Below are positions 9,159 to 19,988 of a stretch of 64,000 bases of DNA, one piece after another (positions within the stretch are counted from its first letter, which is position 1; every line of letters begins with the position of its first letter). The notes under the pieces were generated by a model that was not told where the DNA came from, searched no databases, and saw only the letters and a list, made by a program, of their open reading frames with translations. Location: assembly GCA_030674185.1 (NCBI GenBank), contig JAPXFY010000022.1, positions 38,433,630 to 38,497,629 on the forward strand, written 5' to 3'. The stretch is from Monoplex corrugatus. Taxonomy: Eukaryota; Mollusca; Gastropoda; Littorinimorpha; Ranellidae. Made by a program: the position numbers and the translations under genes.

Positions 9159-10146
9159 TTAAGTTTTGCGACTTATGGACAGGCTGTTGAAGTGAATGAG
9201 TTAAGTTTCTGCAGCTTACAGACAGGCTGTGGAAATGAAAGGGTTAAGTTTCTGCAGCTGATGGACAAGCTTAGGAAGTGAAAGAGTTAAGTTTCTGCAG
9301 CTTAGGGACAGGCTTAGAAAGTGAAAGGGTTAAGTTTCTGCAGCTTAGGGACAGGCTGTGGAAGTGAAAGAGTTAAGTTTCTGCAGCTTAGGGACAGGAC
9401 AGGCTGTGGAAGTGAAAGTTAAGTTTCTGCAGCTGATGGACAGGCTGTGGAAGTGAAAGGGTTAAATTTCTGTAGCTTATGTACAAACTGTGGAAGTAAA
9501 AGGGTTAAGTTTTTGCAGCTTATGGACAGGCTGTTGAAGTGAAAGGGTTAAGTTTTTGCAGCTTAGGGACAGGCTGTGGAAGTAAAAGGGTTAAGTTTTT
9601 GCAGCTTAGAGACAGGCTGTGGAAGTGAAAGGGTTAAGTTTTTGCAGCTTATGGACAGGCTTTGGAAGTAAAAGGGTTAAGTTTTTGCAGCTGATGGACA
9701 GGCTGTGGAAGTAAAAGGGTTAAGTTTCTGCAGCTTATGTACAGGCTGTGGAAATAAAAGGGTTAAGTTTTTGCAGCTTAGGGACAGGCTGTGGAAGTGA
9801 AAGGGTTAACTTTTTGCAGCTTAGGGACAGGCTGTGGAAGTGAAAGAGTTAAGTTTCTGCAGCTTATGGACAGGCTGTGGAAGTGAAAGAGTTAAGTTTT
9901 TGCAGCTGATGGACAGGCTGTGGAAGTAAAAGGGTTAAGTTTCTGCAGCTTATGGACATGCTGTGGAAGTAAAAGGGTTAAGTTTTTGCAGCTTAGGGAC
10001 AGCTGTGGAAGTAAAAGGGTTAAATTTTTGCAGCTTATGGACAGGCTGTGAAAGTAAAAGGGTTTAGTTTCTGCAGCTTAGGGACAGGCTGTGGAAGTAA
10101 AAGGGTTAAGCTTTTGCAGCTTAGGGACAGGCTGTGAAAGGGTTAA
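9159..10146 (+). repeat. 43-bp TTAA-bounded tandem array, ~23 units
   Basis: Unit TTAAGTTTCTGCAGCTTAGG plus GACAGGCTGTGGAAGTGAAAGGG, head to tail from 9159 to 10146 with T/C and A/G variants and a few short units. Every unit starts with TTAA and ends in GGG, so each unit edge is a TTAA-CCC-type terminus. It is homologous to the 43-bp units at 38105-38345 and 50568-51000. Confidence 0.95.
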
Positions 10147-10219
10147 ATCATGAGATACGGAATTGACTTACAGGATGTTTAATCTGCGTCTTGGATGTTT
10201 TGTGTGCATGAATAGTGTT

Positions 10220-10411
10220 TTAACCCTTTGACTTCCGCACCCTGCCCCAACTGCAAAAACGTAACCCTTTGGCTTCCTCGTCTTATCCACCAGCTTCCTT
10301 CGTGAAGCTAGTGGACAGGGCATGTGACTCAAAGGATCATGGGTTTTGCTTAGCTAGCATGGTTTGCAATGCAGGATGCTGGTGGACAGGGTATGGGAGT
10401 CAAGGGGTTAA
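10220..10411. mobile_element. TTAA-type fold-back MITE
   Basis: TTAACCCTTTGACTTCCGC at 10220 and GGGAGTCAAGGGGTTAA ending at 10411 are inverted termini. The centre has CTTCCTTCGTGAAGC and TTTGCTTAGCTAGCATGG. Confidence 0.85.
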
Positions 10412-10449
10412 GCAGTAGCTGGTCTGCTGACATGTTGATCTGGAATCTC

Positions 10450-10745
10450 CATCCTGTACCCACCAGGTGGGAGGTTTACCCAGATGGGAGGGAAAATCTC
10501 CATCTTTACCCATCAGGTGGCAGGTTTACCCAGATGGGAGGGGGAAATCTCCATCCTTTACCCCCAGGTGGGAAGTTTACCCAGATGGGAGGGAAAATCC
10601 CCACCCTTTACCCACCAGGTGGCAGGTTTACCCAGATGGGAGGGCAAATCTCCACCCTTTACTGTAGGGAAAATCTCCACTCTTGACCCCCCAGATGGGA
10701 GGTTTACCCAGATGGGAGGGAAAATCTCCACTCTTTACCCACCAG
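10450..10745 (+). repeat. ~51-bp tandem array
   Basis: About six units of CCACCAGGTGGGAGGTTTAC, CCAGATGGGAGGGAAAATCTCC. The inner CCACCAGGTGG and CAGATGGGAGG give it partial dyad symmetry. Confidence 0.9.
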
Positions 10746-11155
10746 TTTCAGTTTCTCAAGATGACATCTCCGCACTCAGAACAAATTCTATGTGCACTAA
10801 CATCACAGGTGCCACATGTATGGTGACCGTGGCACATGCCTTAAACCTGCACATAAACCCATGAGCTGGCCAGGTCCTGAGGCCCTACCTAGACTATATT
10901 TTATACTGGTATTTTTTATCAGCTTGCCACTGGAATAATCTTGGTTACATGTAAATGACATATGTGTATCATACCTTCATAAAAGGAACATACATATAAA
11001 GTAAATAAATAACAAATAAAGGTCTGAATCAGAACACAATTAGCTATTATGTATAGACTCGTCTCACATGACAGACTCCCCCCCCCCCCCACCCCCCGAG
11101 TCAATGCCCAAATGCTCAGCTGTCTATCAACAAGGTGAAGACAATATTTACTTAA
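10745..11155 (+). repeat. Interspersed repeat E (TTTCAG-headed)
   Basis: Begins GTTTCAGTTTCTCAAGATGAC, then CCGCACTCAGAACAAATTC, CACATAAACCCATGAGCTGG, AATAATCTTGGTTACATGTA and a C-rich stretch, ending near CAGCTGTCTATCAAC. Same order at 28602-29039, partial at 38878-39010, inverted at 24200-24420. Confidence 0.8.
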
Positions 11156-11339
11156 TCATAGGTAAGTAAGTGAGTAAGTAAATTTATCTGCATATTCCTT
11201 CATTTTGTATTTATTTATTCACCTACATGTACTTACTTTTTCTTATTCACTTACTTACTCACTCACTCACTCACTGGCTTGCTTGTTTACTTGTTGCTTG
11301 CTTGCTTGCTTACTTTTTTTTTTTCATTTCAATCTACAG

Positions 11340-11522
11340 ATTTTTAAACGCATGGCTCGCAACCTGGTTTTCAACAGCAGACGGGACAACGTTTATGGGG
11401 ATGAAGCCATACCATTCCTTCAGGACGCTCTCACGCTGTTCCTGGCCCTCTCACCCTCTGACCCGCACATGATCTCAGAGTATGCTGGTCTCTGTCTCAG
11501 CATGAACATCAACTTGCCTGAG
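11340..11522 (+). CDS. FBXO21: FBXO21-like gene, middle exon
   Basis: Acceptor CAATCTACAG, 61 whole codons, donor GTAAGT at 11523. Encodes IFKRMARNLVFNSRRDN, VYGDEAIPFLQDALTLFLAL and SPSDPHMISEYAGLCLSMN, matching the helical region after the SirB1 core in FBXO21. Joins in phase 0 to the exon ending at 7974. The following exon, expected to end just before the YccV-like domain in phase 2, was not found before 33554. Confidence 0.88.
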
Positions 11523-12250
11523 GTAAGTGATTAGGTTTAAATCACTCACTACATACAGTTATGCCCCTTGCCGTTCCCCTGATATGCACTATTTTTATAG
11601 GTCATGAGAACAATTCTCACACAAACAAATGAAAACAGAGAGCTTTGAAATTTGGCAGGTTATATATTAAAAGATTGGTGTACAACATGCTGAAATTTCA
11701 ACTGTGTAACTCTCATGGTTGCTGAGTAATGGTACAAGAAAAATTAGAGAAATTTTCAGGTGAAAAATGCCTTACAAAATACAGTCAGGTCAATATATCA
11801 ATTCCTACAGTCACATTTTGAATGAAATTTCATAAAATCCAAATTGCACACACTCCAAGTGTACTGACGGAAGAGATCGTCTTGAAAAACGCTGAGATGT
11901 CAAGTGTTGTTCAGCCATTTGCTTTTCCGTTGTCTGCTTCGTTGCAGAGTGAGTGGGTCGTTAACATTGCACTGTCTACATACCAGCTGCAGAGTATAAT
12001 GACCTAATGGCCTGAAACAAGGCTTAGAATGATGGAAGAATCTATTTCTGGCCATTAGTTTTTGATAAGGAAAATATTGAAAGCCCCGCGAATTTTCAAA
12101 ACCCCAAGTCGGATTTCTCTGACGCTTGTACACAAGCATTGTTGAGACATGGATCAGGAAATCCCGACGCTCATAGCAAGAGAGTTAAAAAGAAAAAAAA
12201 ACAAAGAAAAAAAAAATGAGGGGTGTGAGAGTCAAGTTGGGTGAACAACA
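11523..12250. other. Intron sequence, no gene recognised
   Basis: Low-complexity-free intron sequence. CTTCGTTGCAGAGTGAGTGG near 11940 looks like an acceptor, but the following frame shows no FBXO21 similarity. I see no repeat family here. Confidence 0.4.
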
Positions 12251-12269
12251 GAATTCCTTTTCTTTTTTT

Positions 12270-12551
12270 AACTTGTTTTTATTCATTTTCAATTACATAG
12301 CATTTTATACATCTTGAAATGTATACAATGCATAATTCAACAGATCTAACAAAATGTAGAAAAACCAAGCATTCGTTGCAATATTTATATGTACACATAC
12401 ATATACAAATACGTATGTATATATATAGATATACATAATTATACATACACATACACACATATCCACATACATACATATATATACACCTATGCAATTCAAC
12501 AGATCTAACAAAATGTAGAAAAACCAAGCATTCGTTGCAATATATATGTAC

Positions 12552-12635
<84 letters not shown>

Positions 12636-13041
12636 CATACACATATACACATATCCACATACATACATATATATATATATACACACACCTATGCATATAC
12701 ATATACACATACATATACATATATATATTTGAATGTTGTATAAACACACGTGCGCGTCAGTTGTGTTCATATAAGTGGAGTACGCTGTGGTGGAGGGATG
12801 AAGATTTGGTATTCAGTGTTAAGATTGGGGTGGGGGAGGGAGGGATGGGACAAATATCTCATGTGGTTGAAAAGAAAAAAGATTGGATTACTCTGTGAAC
12901 AGTTTTCATTAAAAAAAATGTTTGTCTGTGTTCATACACACCACATACATATGTATATATACACACATATGCATACACATATACACATGTATATACATGA
13001 TGTTATATATGTGTATATGAATATGCATATATACATATATA

Positions 13042-13077
<36 letters not shown>

Positions 13078-13080
13078 TAT
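12270..13080. repeat. AT-rich microsatellites with a local duplication
   Basis: A ~65-bp block (AACAGATCTAACAAAATGTA, AAAACCAAGCATTCGTTGCA) occurs at about 12340-12400 and again at 12497-12557. (TA)n runs follow at 12560-12630 and 13028-13080 with ATACAC/ATATGC variants around them. The Tyr/Ile/Cys frames are repeat artefacts. Confidence 0.85.
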
Positions 13081-13679
13081 GTGTGTGTTTGCGCATAAGA
13101 AAAGGAGGCTAAAGACGCAAGGACCTATTTTCGCGTACGGTCGAAATTGGTCTCTGACCGGTCAACTTGTCAATAATCTTATTTTTTGCTCAATCGATTT
13201 TACAATCATTTAACTTTATCATCGTACATTGATTCTACATGTTTACGCCTAAAAGGACAGAATTTTTGTGTTTAAAGTGGGTAGGGGTGGCCAACAAAGG
13301 TCTCAAATTTGGAACTTTTTGGTCTACTCCAAGCTTTGCAGTGTTCATTGAGAAACGAAGGGGTTTGCCTTTGTGCGCATGTATAAACTATGTCATGGGT
13401 GTAAAGTGGTCTCATTGAACTATTTTTAACCTTACTGCAGCGAACCAACTGCGTAGAAAGAGTGGAATTTTCCACGAATTCGACGACACAAGCACTGTGC
13501 TCCGTCTTTAGCCTCGTCGCAAAGTACGGTCAATTTTCAGCTAATTATTCACCTCCTGTGATTAAGTGTGAATTTTTTGAGTGACTTTAAGCCTTTATAA
13601 AGAAGTAAGACCCAGTTTTAAAACATCCTTCTGTGTTTTGGAACTGAAATAATTCAAGAAAGTGACCAAGGTGATAGCA

Positions 13680-13872
13680 ATGGCAACCGGAAGTGGGACG
13701 TCGACCGCTTCTGCTAAACAAATTTCGTTTGCTAGAATCGCAAGTCTCCTTAATGGAAGAGGGAATTTGCCAGTATCTGAGGTGTCTTCTGTCATTACCG
13801 ACTACTTTGCTGGTTCAGATGAAGATACTGATTCAGATGAAACTACTGATCATGATGAAGACACCACTCAAG
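13680..13872 (+). CDS. Transposase-like gene, exon 1
   Basis: ATG at 13680 opens MATGSGTSTASAKQISFARI and continues through SLLNGRGNLPVSEVSSVITD to an acidic D/E-rich tail (AGSDEDTDSDETTDHDED). It ends with one base (G) before donor GTAGGC; the next exon supplies GA to make Gly. No domain is recognisable; a short Ser/Thr head and acidic tail suit an N-terminal regulatory region. There is no in-frame ATG further upstream in the 5' leader that starts at the inverted repeat. Confidence 0.7.
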
Positions 13873-13949
13873 GTAGGCGTTTTTCTTTGTTGTGTGTGTT
13901 GGGCCTGCCCAACTATCACACAAGGCCGAATGTGTTGCCTTTCTGTTTT

Positions 13950-13959
13950 CAACCTAGCT

Positions 13960-13999
<40 letters not shown>

Positions 14000-14000
14000 T

Positions 14001-14042
<42 letters not shown>

Positions 14043-14267
14043 GTGTATAGTGCGTGCATGTGTGTGGTTTCCGTGTTGTGTGTGTGTGGGGTATTTATGG
14101 TGTGGGTGTGTGTGTGTGGTTGGGGTGTGTGTAGTGTGTATGTTGTCTTGTGTGGTCTGGGTGTGGTGTGTGTGCATGTATGCATGTGTGTGTGCGTGGG
14201 TGGGTATGGTTTGGTTGTTTATAGTGTGTGTGTGTGTGGTTGGCGTGTGTGTGTGTGTATGTGAGAA

Positions 14268-14330
<63 letters not shown>

Positions 14331-14570
14331 GGTGTGTGTGTATTGTTTTTGCATGAGGTTGATGATAATGGTGTGTGTGTCTGTGTGTGTGTAGTGTGCT
14401 GTAGTTTGTGTGTGGTGTAATGTTTGTGTGAGGTTTTACTGTTAGTGTGTCATGTTGTGGGTGTGGAATGGTGGTCAGTGTGTGGGGTTTGGTGTGTGTG
14501 CGTATGTGTGCTTGTGAGTGGGTGTACATGGTGTTTGTCTTTTGTTTATGCCTTTTTTCAGTAAAAAAAA
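13950..14570. repeat. (GT)n-rich microsatellite within intron 1 of the transposase-like gene
   Basis: Long imperfect GT tracts (13961-14040, 14270-14330) with TGG and TATG interruptions. Long Cys/Val frames on + and His/Thr frames on - are artefacts. Confidence 0.95.
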
Positions 14571-14604
14571 TACTCATGTGCTGTGAATTGTTGGTTTGTT
14601 ACAG

Positions 14605-15530
14605 GAGACTGCGAATCTGGTCCTGAAGATGACTATGAAACTGTGAAAAAGGATGACAGTGACATCAAAGCAGAGGCTGCTGATTCTGGCCAGTTTGCTG
14701 ACAATGCTGGGAAGAAGGATGTCAAAAGTGGTCACCAGTTCACCTGTTCTTGCAAGCTCAACAACCAGCCCTGTAGTTTGATGTTCACCCAAGTTGAGTT
14801 GCATGACTTGGGGGAGTGTCAACAGGCACTACTTAAAGATGAACTGGATTTGGCAGTGCTGACCCAGATTCGTGCAGGGATCCATGATGGGACTTTCACT
14901 GAACGACCAAAGCAGAAGAAACAGTCTGAAAGAAAGCGAGTTCGGGTGGAGTACACACACAAGGGCAAGCAAATTTGCAGAGACACTTTCATGTTTATTC
15001 GTGGAATTTATAAACGGAGACTCACGAACTTGATTGCGCATTATCGTGAACATGGCGTTACAGCACGTGTACATGTACACGGCAACACAAACCGCATTCC
15101 AAAACATTCCTTAATGTTTGATGAACGGATGGATGTTGTCAGGTTCATTCAGAATTATGCTGAAGAAAATGCAATTTTACTTCCCAGTAGAGTTCCAGGA
15201 TATTCCAGAACAGACGTAAAGCTACCGCCATCTTCATGCACCAAAAGTGCTGTCTACAAAATGTATGCTGATTCATGTGTAGTGTCTAACAAGAGAGCAG
15301 TTGCTGAGAGGACTTTCCTGCAGCTGTGGAGTGACTGTGTCCCAGAAATCCTTCCCATGAAACCAAAGAGTGATCTGTGTTGGACTTGCCAGAAAAACAG
15401 CAACTTGGTCCGCAGCAGCACCAACATCTCAGAGGAGGAAAAGCTGGACCTCTTCAACAAAGCCAGAGAGCACATCCAGCATGCCTGTGCAGAGAGGGAA
15501 GAATACAAGCGCATTCAGCGGCAAGCAAAG
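14605..15530 (+). CDS. Transposase-like gene, exon 2
   Basis: Acceptor TTGTTACAG; 308 codons plus the split Gly. It carries a Cys cluster (FTCSCKLNNQPCSLMFTQVE), a basic hinge (KQKKQSERKRVRVEY), KGKQICRDTFMFIRGIYKRR, HGNTNRIPKHSLMFDER, FIQNYAEENAILLPSRVPGY and a CxxC pair in DLCWTCQKNSN. I recognise this from uncharacterised, widely duplicated invertebrate proteins but cannot name a Pfam entry with certainty. The exon ends AAG before GCAAGT, a consensus GC-AG donor. The frame is intact throughout. Role inferred: DNA-binding half of a transposase. Confidence 0.75.
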
Positions 15531-16060
15531 GCAAGTTTACTATTATTATTAGGTACTCTATAGTCACAGAGGCGTCCCTGTGAAATTCGGGTTGCTCCCA
15601 CCTGGAGAGCGTGTTGCTAGCCAGAGGCGCGCCACCCCTTTTTTTCTTTCTATTTTTTTTTGCATGCAATTTTTGTGACTGATGAGGGGAGGGTGTAAAT
15701 TTTGACCAAAATGACAAACTTTTTTGTTGCCACTAGGTTTAACGTATGCTAAGTACATGGGCACACGGGACCTCGATTTATTGTCTCATCCGAAAGACTC
15801 CACGTTCAGACCGTAAGGCCTAGTGCAAAGTGACAGGAAAAATCCCCTGTACCCAGGTTCAAACTCGGGTTTACTTGAAAGAAGCGAACATGCTACCAGT
15901 GTGCCACTCTACACCTGTCTCTTATTGGAGCATTTAATAATAGAGATTTGTTTGTATTTTCTGCCCGAGTTACTAAACCAGACCATAAGCATTGTTCATT
16001 TAGGGTGTTATAATGATGCAATGTATTAGATTTTTTTTTTCTATCAGTACTTTGTACAAT
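15531..16060. other. GC-AG intron start with degraded repeat
   Basis: The intron opens GCAAGT. The stretch 15760-15910 (CACACGGGACCTCGATTTATTGT, TCTCATCCGAAAGACTCCACG, CCCAGGTTCAAACTCGGGTT) looks like an old interspersed repeat with a tRNA B-box-like GGTTCAAACTC. Nothing else recognised. Confidence 0.5.
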
Positions 16061-16079
16061 TAAAACTTTTACAAGGGAT

Positions 16080-16158
16080 GATAATTGTGTGTGCATACAT
16101 GCATGTGTATAGGGGGTGGGTGGGTGAGATTGTGCGTGTGTTTGTGTGTGATGAGAGC

Positions 16159-16189
<31 letters not shown>

Positions 16190-16260
16190 ATGAGAGGGAG
16201 GGAGAAAGAGAGAGAGAGAGTGTGTGTGTGTATCTGTGTGTGGGAGTGTGCAAGTTGTAA
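16080..16260. repeat. GT/GA microsatellite
   Basis: (GTGTGT), GAGAGGGAGGGAGAAAGAGAG and GTGTGT tracts; no gene. Confidence 0.9.
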
Positions 16261-16503
16261 TGTGAACAAGTGTGCAATGGTGAAGGAAGATTGGGGAGGG
16301 TATTGTGAGAGTGTGTACACTTGATATGTGCTTGATGGTTTGTTGTCATGCTGCTTCTGATTGTGAAAATGATGGGGTTCATAGCTAAAATTCTTACAAC
16401 TACAACAGTACAAGGAATAATGTTATTTATAACAATGATCATCATTATCATCATCATCATAGAAGGTTTTATATGTTGCACATTCAGATCATCATCATCA
16501 TCA

Positions 16504-16905
16504 TCAGGTGCCCTGCCGCATGGCGTTGGCGACCATGGACTTCCAACCATCTCTCTCTCTCGTTGCCCCCAGCATCTCCCCCACCCTCTTCATCCCCAGC
16601 CACTCTGCAAGTCCGTCCAGCATTCTCTCCCTGGGTCTACCTGGTGCTCTCTTTCCCTCCAGCTTTCCCGTTGTGACCAGGTGCTCCAAATCCCCCTTCC
16701 TCATAAAATGGCCTATAAATGTTGCCTGTCTTTTCCTAATCTTCCTTATGAGTGATCTACTTGTGTCTGCCTCCATCAACACTGTCTCGTTTGTTTTCTT
16801 TGCTGTCCATGGAACTCTCAACATTCTTCTGAGAAACCACATCTCGGCTGCCTCGATCCTGCTCTGGCTTTGCTTGCTGACTGTCCACGCCTCGCATCCG
16901 TACAA
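16504..16905 (-). pseudogene. RTE LINE C-terminal domain
   Basis: YGCEAWTVSKQSQSRIEAAE, FLRRMLRVPWTAKKTNETVL and KRAPGRPRERMLDGLAEWLG, ending just before the trinucleotide tail. This is the segment found as isolated 3' fragments at 1811, 5425, 37036, 42997, 49616 and 56416. Confidence 0.9.
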
Positions 16906-16935
16906 CAGTATTGGTTCTATATAACATTCAAGGAC

Positions 16936-17922
16936 TCACTTTCTGATGTTAATTGATAGGCATTTGTTGGTAAGAATGCTTGTCATCTTCTTGAATGCTG
17001 TTTTGGCTTGGCCGATTCTGCCAGCTATTTCCGATGTGCATCTGCCGTCTGATGAAATGACCGTTCCCAGGTATTTGAACTTATTAACCTGTGTCAAGGT
17101 TGTGCCGTTTGCTGTTATTTTGCAGGAGGGGATTTCATGTTTTTTACTGATCACCATGACTTCAATCTTCCAGCTGTTTAGTTCCAACCCCTTACCTTTG
17201 CTTTCTGTTTCTAGTATATTCACAAGGTTTTGTAGGTCCCTTTCATTTTCTGCAATTAGCATGGTGTCATCTGCGTACCGAATGTTGTTTATCATTTTCC
17301 CTCCAACCTTTAATCCAGAGTCTTCTTCTAGGTTTCTCATGATGTTTTCGCTATATAGTGAAAACAGATCTGGTGACAAAACACAACCCTGTCTGACTCC
17401 TCTTTTGATGTTTTGAAAAGAGCTTATATTGTTTTCTATTCTCATTGCAACTGTTTGTTCCCAGTACATATTCCTGATTACTCGTAGATCTTTTCCATCG
17501 ACATTGAGTCTCTCCAGTTGGTTGATCAATTCATCATGTCATACCTGATCGAAAGCCTTGGTATAGTCAACAAAGCATAAATACAAATCCTTATTCATCT
17601 CAATTGACCTCTCTATGATAGTTCTTAGGATGTATATGGCATTAATAGTTCCTTTCCCCTCCACAAATCCACACTGTTCTTCTGCTATTTCTGTTTTGAT
17701 TCTATTCCTTGTCTTCATCATGATTATTCTTAACAGGATTTTTGTTACATGACTCATCAAACTGATTGTGCGATGGAGTTCGCATTCTATAGCCCCTGTC
17801 TTCTTTGGAAGTGCAATGAAAATTGATTTTGACATATCTTTGGGGATTTTCCCAGTGTCATTAATTTCATTTAGGAGGACTGTTATTTTTTCTATGCCAA
17901 ATTCCTCCAGGGCTTCAATCAT
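16936..17922 (-). pseudogene. RTE LINE reverse transcriptase
   Basis: Two abutting frames: 17539-17922 encodes MIEALEEFGIEKITVLLNEI, SIFIALPKKTGAIECELHRT, AEEQCGFVEGKGTINAIYIL and LCFVDYTKAFDQV (catalytic Asp of motif A). 16936-17529 encodes GVRQGCVLSPDLFSLYSENI and IRYADDTMLIAENE (motif C YADD). A break between motif A and motif B at about 17530-17540 inactivates it. Parts match the 5'-truncated copy at 37036-37767. Confidence 0.9.
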
Positions 17923-18073
17923 CTCTGTAGTAATGTTGTCTGGTCCTGGGGCTTTTTCAGTGCTGCTCTAACTTCATCTTTCATTATGGGTGGTCCTTCT
18001 AAGTTCTTTTTCATAATGTGTTCTTCGTTTCTGTCATCCTCAAAAAGGTCTTTAATGTACTCTCCCCATCTGT

Positions 18074-18784
18074 CTAATATTTTGTCTTTTTCCATGATAA
18101 GCGTGCCATATTCGATTTTATGCAACCAGTTGATGTGCATGTATTTTTCCTGTGGACAATTTCTTCAATTCGTGTGTACATACCCTGAGGATCCATTTTG
18201 TGTCGTTCTTCTATCTCTTTGCATTTTGTGTTCAGCCAAGCTTCCTTAGCTTCATTGCACCTATACCTGATTTCTTTGTTTATCTTCCTGTATATCTCCT
18301 CGTTTCTCTTTGCCTTCCTCCTTTCCTCCATCAGGCCCAAAATTTCATTAGTCATCCAACTCTTTTTTGCTTTTCTATTTGCCTTAGGGATTTCTTCACA
18401 AGCTTCATTTATAGAACTTCTCAACTTTGTCCATTGTTCCTCACTGTCACCGTCTTCCAGAGCACTGAATTTGTTTTGAACATGTACATTAAATTTTTGA
18501 CGTATCATTTCATCTGACTTTAAGAGTCCAAGGTTTAGTTTGATGTTGCTTTTGGTCTGTTTCCTTCTCCTCAATTTCAGCCTGAACCTTCCCACTACCG
18601 GATTGTGGTCACTGTTGCAGTCTGCGCCTGGTAGTGTTTTTGCTGACAGTAAAGAATTTCTAAATCTTTTGTTGATCAGGATGTAGTCAATTTGATTTTT
18701 GGTATTATCTACTGGACTCATCCAAGTCCATTTTCTTCTGTTAGGCTGCTCAAACCAGGTGTTTCCTACTATGAATTCATTCAT
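18074..18784 (-). pseudogene. RTE LINE endonuclease C terminus and linker
   Basis: Contains QIDYILINKRFRNSL and DCNSDHNPVVGRFRLKLRRR (the final endonuclease Asp-His patch), then the Lys/Arg-rich linker typical before the reverse transcriptase of this clade. Frame ends at 18074 with a shift to the next block. Confidence 0.85.
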
Positions 18785-18880
18785 CTGTGCCCATTCTACA
18801 AGCTTCCCCCCTCTTTCATTTGTGTACCAAGGCCATGAGGTCCAACTATATCCTCCACCCTATCCTGTCCCACTTAAGCA

Positions 18881-19446
18881 TTAAAATCTCCCATTATGAC
18901 TGTAACTTCTTGTGATTTACATTGGACCTTGGCCATCTCTGAAACTTCGTAAAAGTTGTCGATGTCTTCCTGAGTACTTGCGGATGTTGATGCATACACC
19001 TGTATGGTGTTGATATCAAAAGGTTTGCCTCCGAATTTGACCAGTAAAACTCTGTCGGACACTGCCCAGTATCCCTTAACTGCTTTTGATTTGTCTTTGT
19101 CCATTATGATTCCTACTCCTCTTTCATGTGAATTACCACCAGAGTATATCACTGTATATTCCCCTGATGTTATCATGCCTGCCCCCTTCCATCTCACTTC
19201 CCCCAGTCCTAAAATACTAATGTTAAGCCTTTCCATCTCCATTTTGATGTTGTCTAATTTACCTTTCTGCAGCATTGTTCTTATATTCCACGTTGCTATT
19301 TTGGTGTTGAATTTAATTTTGGTCGCAGTAGCTGGCTGACGGTCTGGTGTCACCTGCGCCGCATGACAGTCCCTACCGGACGAAGGTGCTCCGCAGGAGC
19401 ACCTATTGATGTCATTAACTTTCTTCTTTCTCTTTCTCCTGTCCAT
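18881..19446 (-). pseudogene. RTE LINE endonuclease region
   Basis: Apurinic-type endonuclease N-terminal part: TKIATWNIRTMLQKGKLDNI, LNISILGLGEVRWKGAG (Asn and Glu of the first catalytic patches), GVGIIMDKDKSKAVKGYWAV and the catalytic VTVIMGDFNA. It is followed in a shifted frame by WTWMSPVDNTKNQIDYILIN and CNSDHNPVVG (18784 downwards), the C-terminal Asp/His patch. The frame break lies between these two blocks near 18800-18880. The function would be nicking target DNA for reverse transcription. Confidence 0.9.
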
Positions 19447-19660
19447 GGTTTTCCTGGGGAAAAACTACGATGGTGGTTTCCCCTTGCCTTCCATCATTTT
19501 TTGTTTTTTTTAGGGTTAACTCCCTTAACCTTACTCTCTCCTGAGATGTCCACAAGGCAGTGGAGCTATTTACCCATAGCTTGGGGATCTGGTTCGTGAG
19601 CACCAGGGCGACATTCAGATCGCTTAGTGAAAATAATTATTCTGCTTTAGTTCTTTCCAG

Positions 19661-19988
19661 GAAGCAGCAAAGGATCTTGCTCTGTCACTGCGCACGCCTG
19701 GAAACAACTTTCCAGACCAAGGTCGTGACCTGTTCTCCCACTACAGTTTCGACTTTGCACAGCAGTTGCATTATCCATCAAATCCACTGCAACCTGGGCT
19801 GATTTACTTTAAAACACCGCGCAAGTGTGGAGTTTTTGGAGTTCTGGTCGAAGCCTTGCCACAAATGGTGCTGTTTTTGCTGGACGAGGCTGTCGACACA
19901 GGCAAAGGAGCCAACACAGTCATAAGCATGCTGGATTTTTTTTGTTCACATTATGGTTTGAAGGAAAATGTGTGCCACCTGCATGCTG
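19661..19988 (+). pseudogene. Transposase-like gene, last exon, part before insertion
   Basis: Acceptor TTCTTTCCAG. Encodes EAAKDLALSLRTPGNNFPDQ, DLFSHYSFDFAQQLHYPSNP, LIYFKTPRKCGVFGVLVEAL, LLDEAVDTGKGANTVISMLD and ENVCHLHA, then is cut within an Asp codon at 19988 by the hAT-like element. FDFAQQ (candidate first acidic residue of an RNase H-like fold) and the later ADNC would be the DDE-type positions; that is inference. The reading frame resumes exactly at 21115 once the element and one duplicated target are discounted. Confidence 0.85.

Larger units (their letters stand above)
16490..19600 (-). mobile_element. RTE-type LINE, near full length, minus strand
   Basis: Read on the minus strand: a 5' leader and APE endonuclease (19446 downwards), a linker, a reverse transcriptase with YADD, and a C-terminal domain ending at a (TGATGA)n tail at 16490-16505. 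The gene order and motifs (WNIRTMLQKGKLDNI; LHRTISLMSHVTKILLR) are those of RTE/BovB elements whose endonuclease is often annotated as craniofacial development protein 2-like. Frames are broken between domains, so it is dead. It lies inside intron 2 of the transposase-like gene. Confidence 0.9.

Noticed and set aside
9159..10146. CRISPR-like regular repeats
   Set aside because: Units are contiguous with no unique spacers and the genome is eukaryotic.
11900..12007. Possible FBXO21 exon after CTTCGTTGCAG
   Set aside because: The frame (SEWVVNIALSTYQLQS) has no similarity to the expected FBXO21 segment and there is no convincing donor.
13833..14577. Long His/Thr and Cys/Val frames
   Set aside because: Pure consequence of (GT)n/(CA)n repeats in intron 1 of the transposase-like gene.
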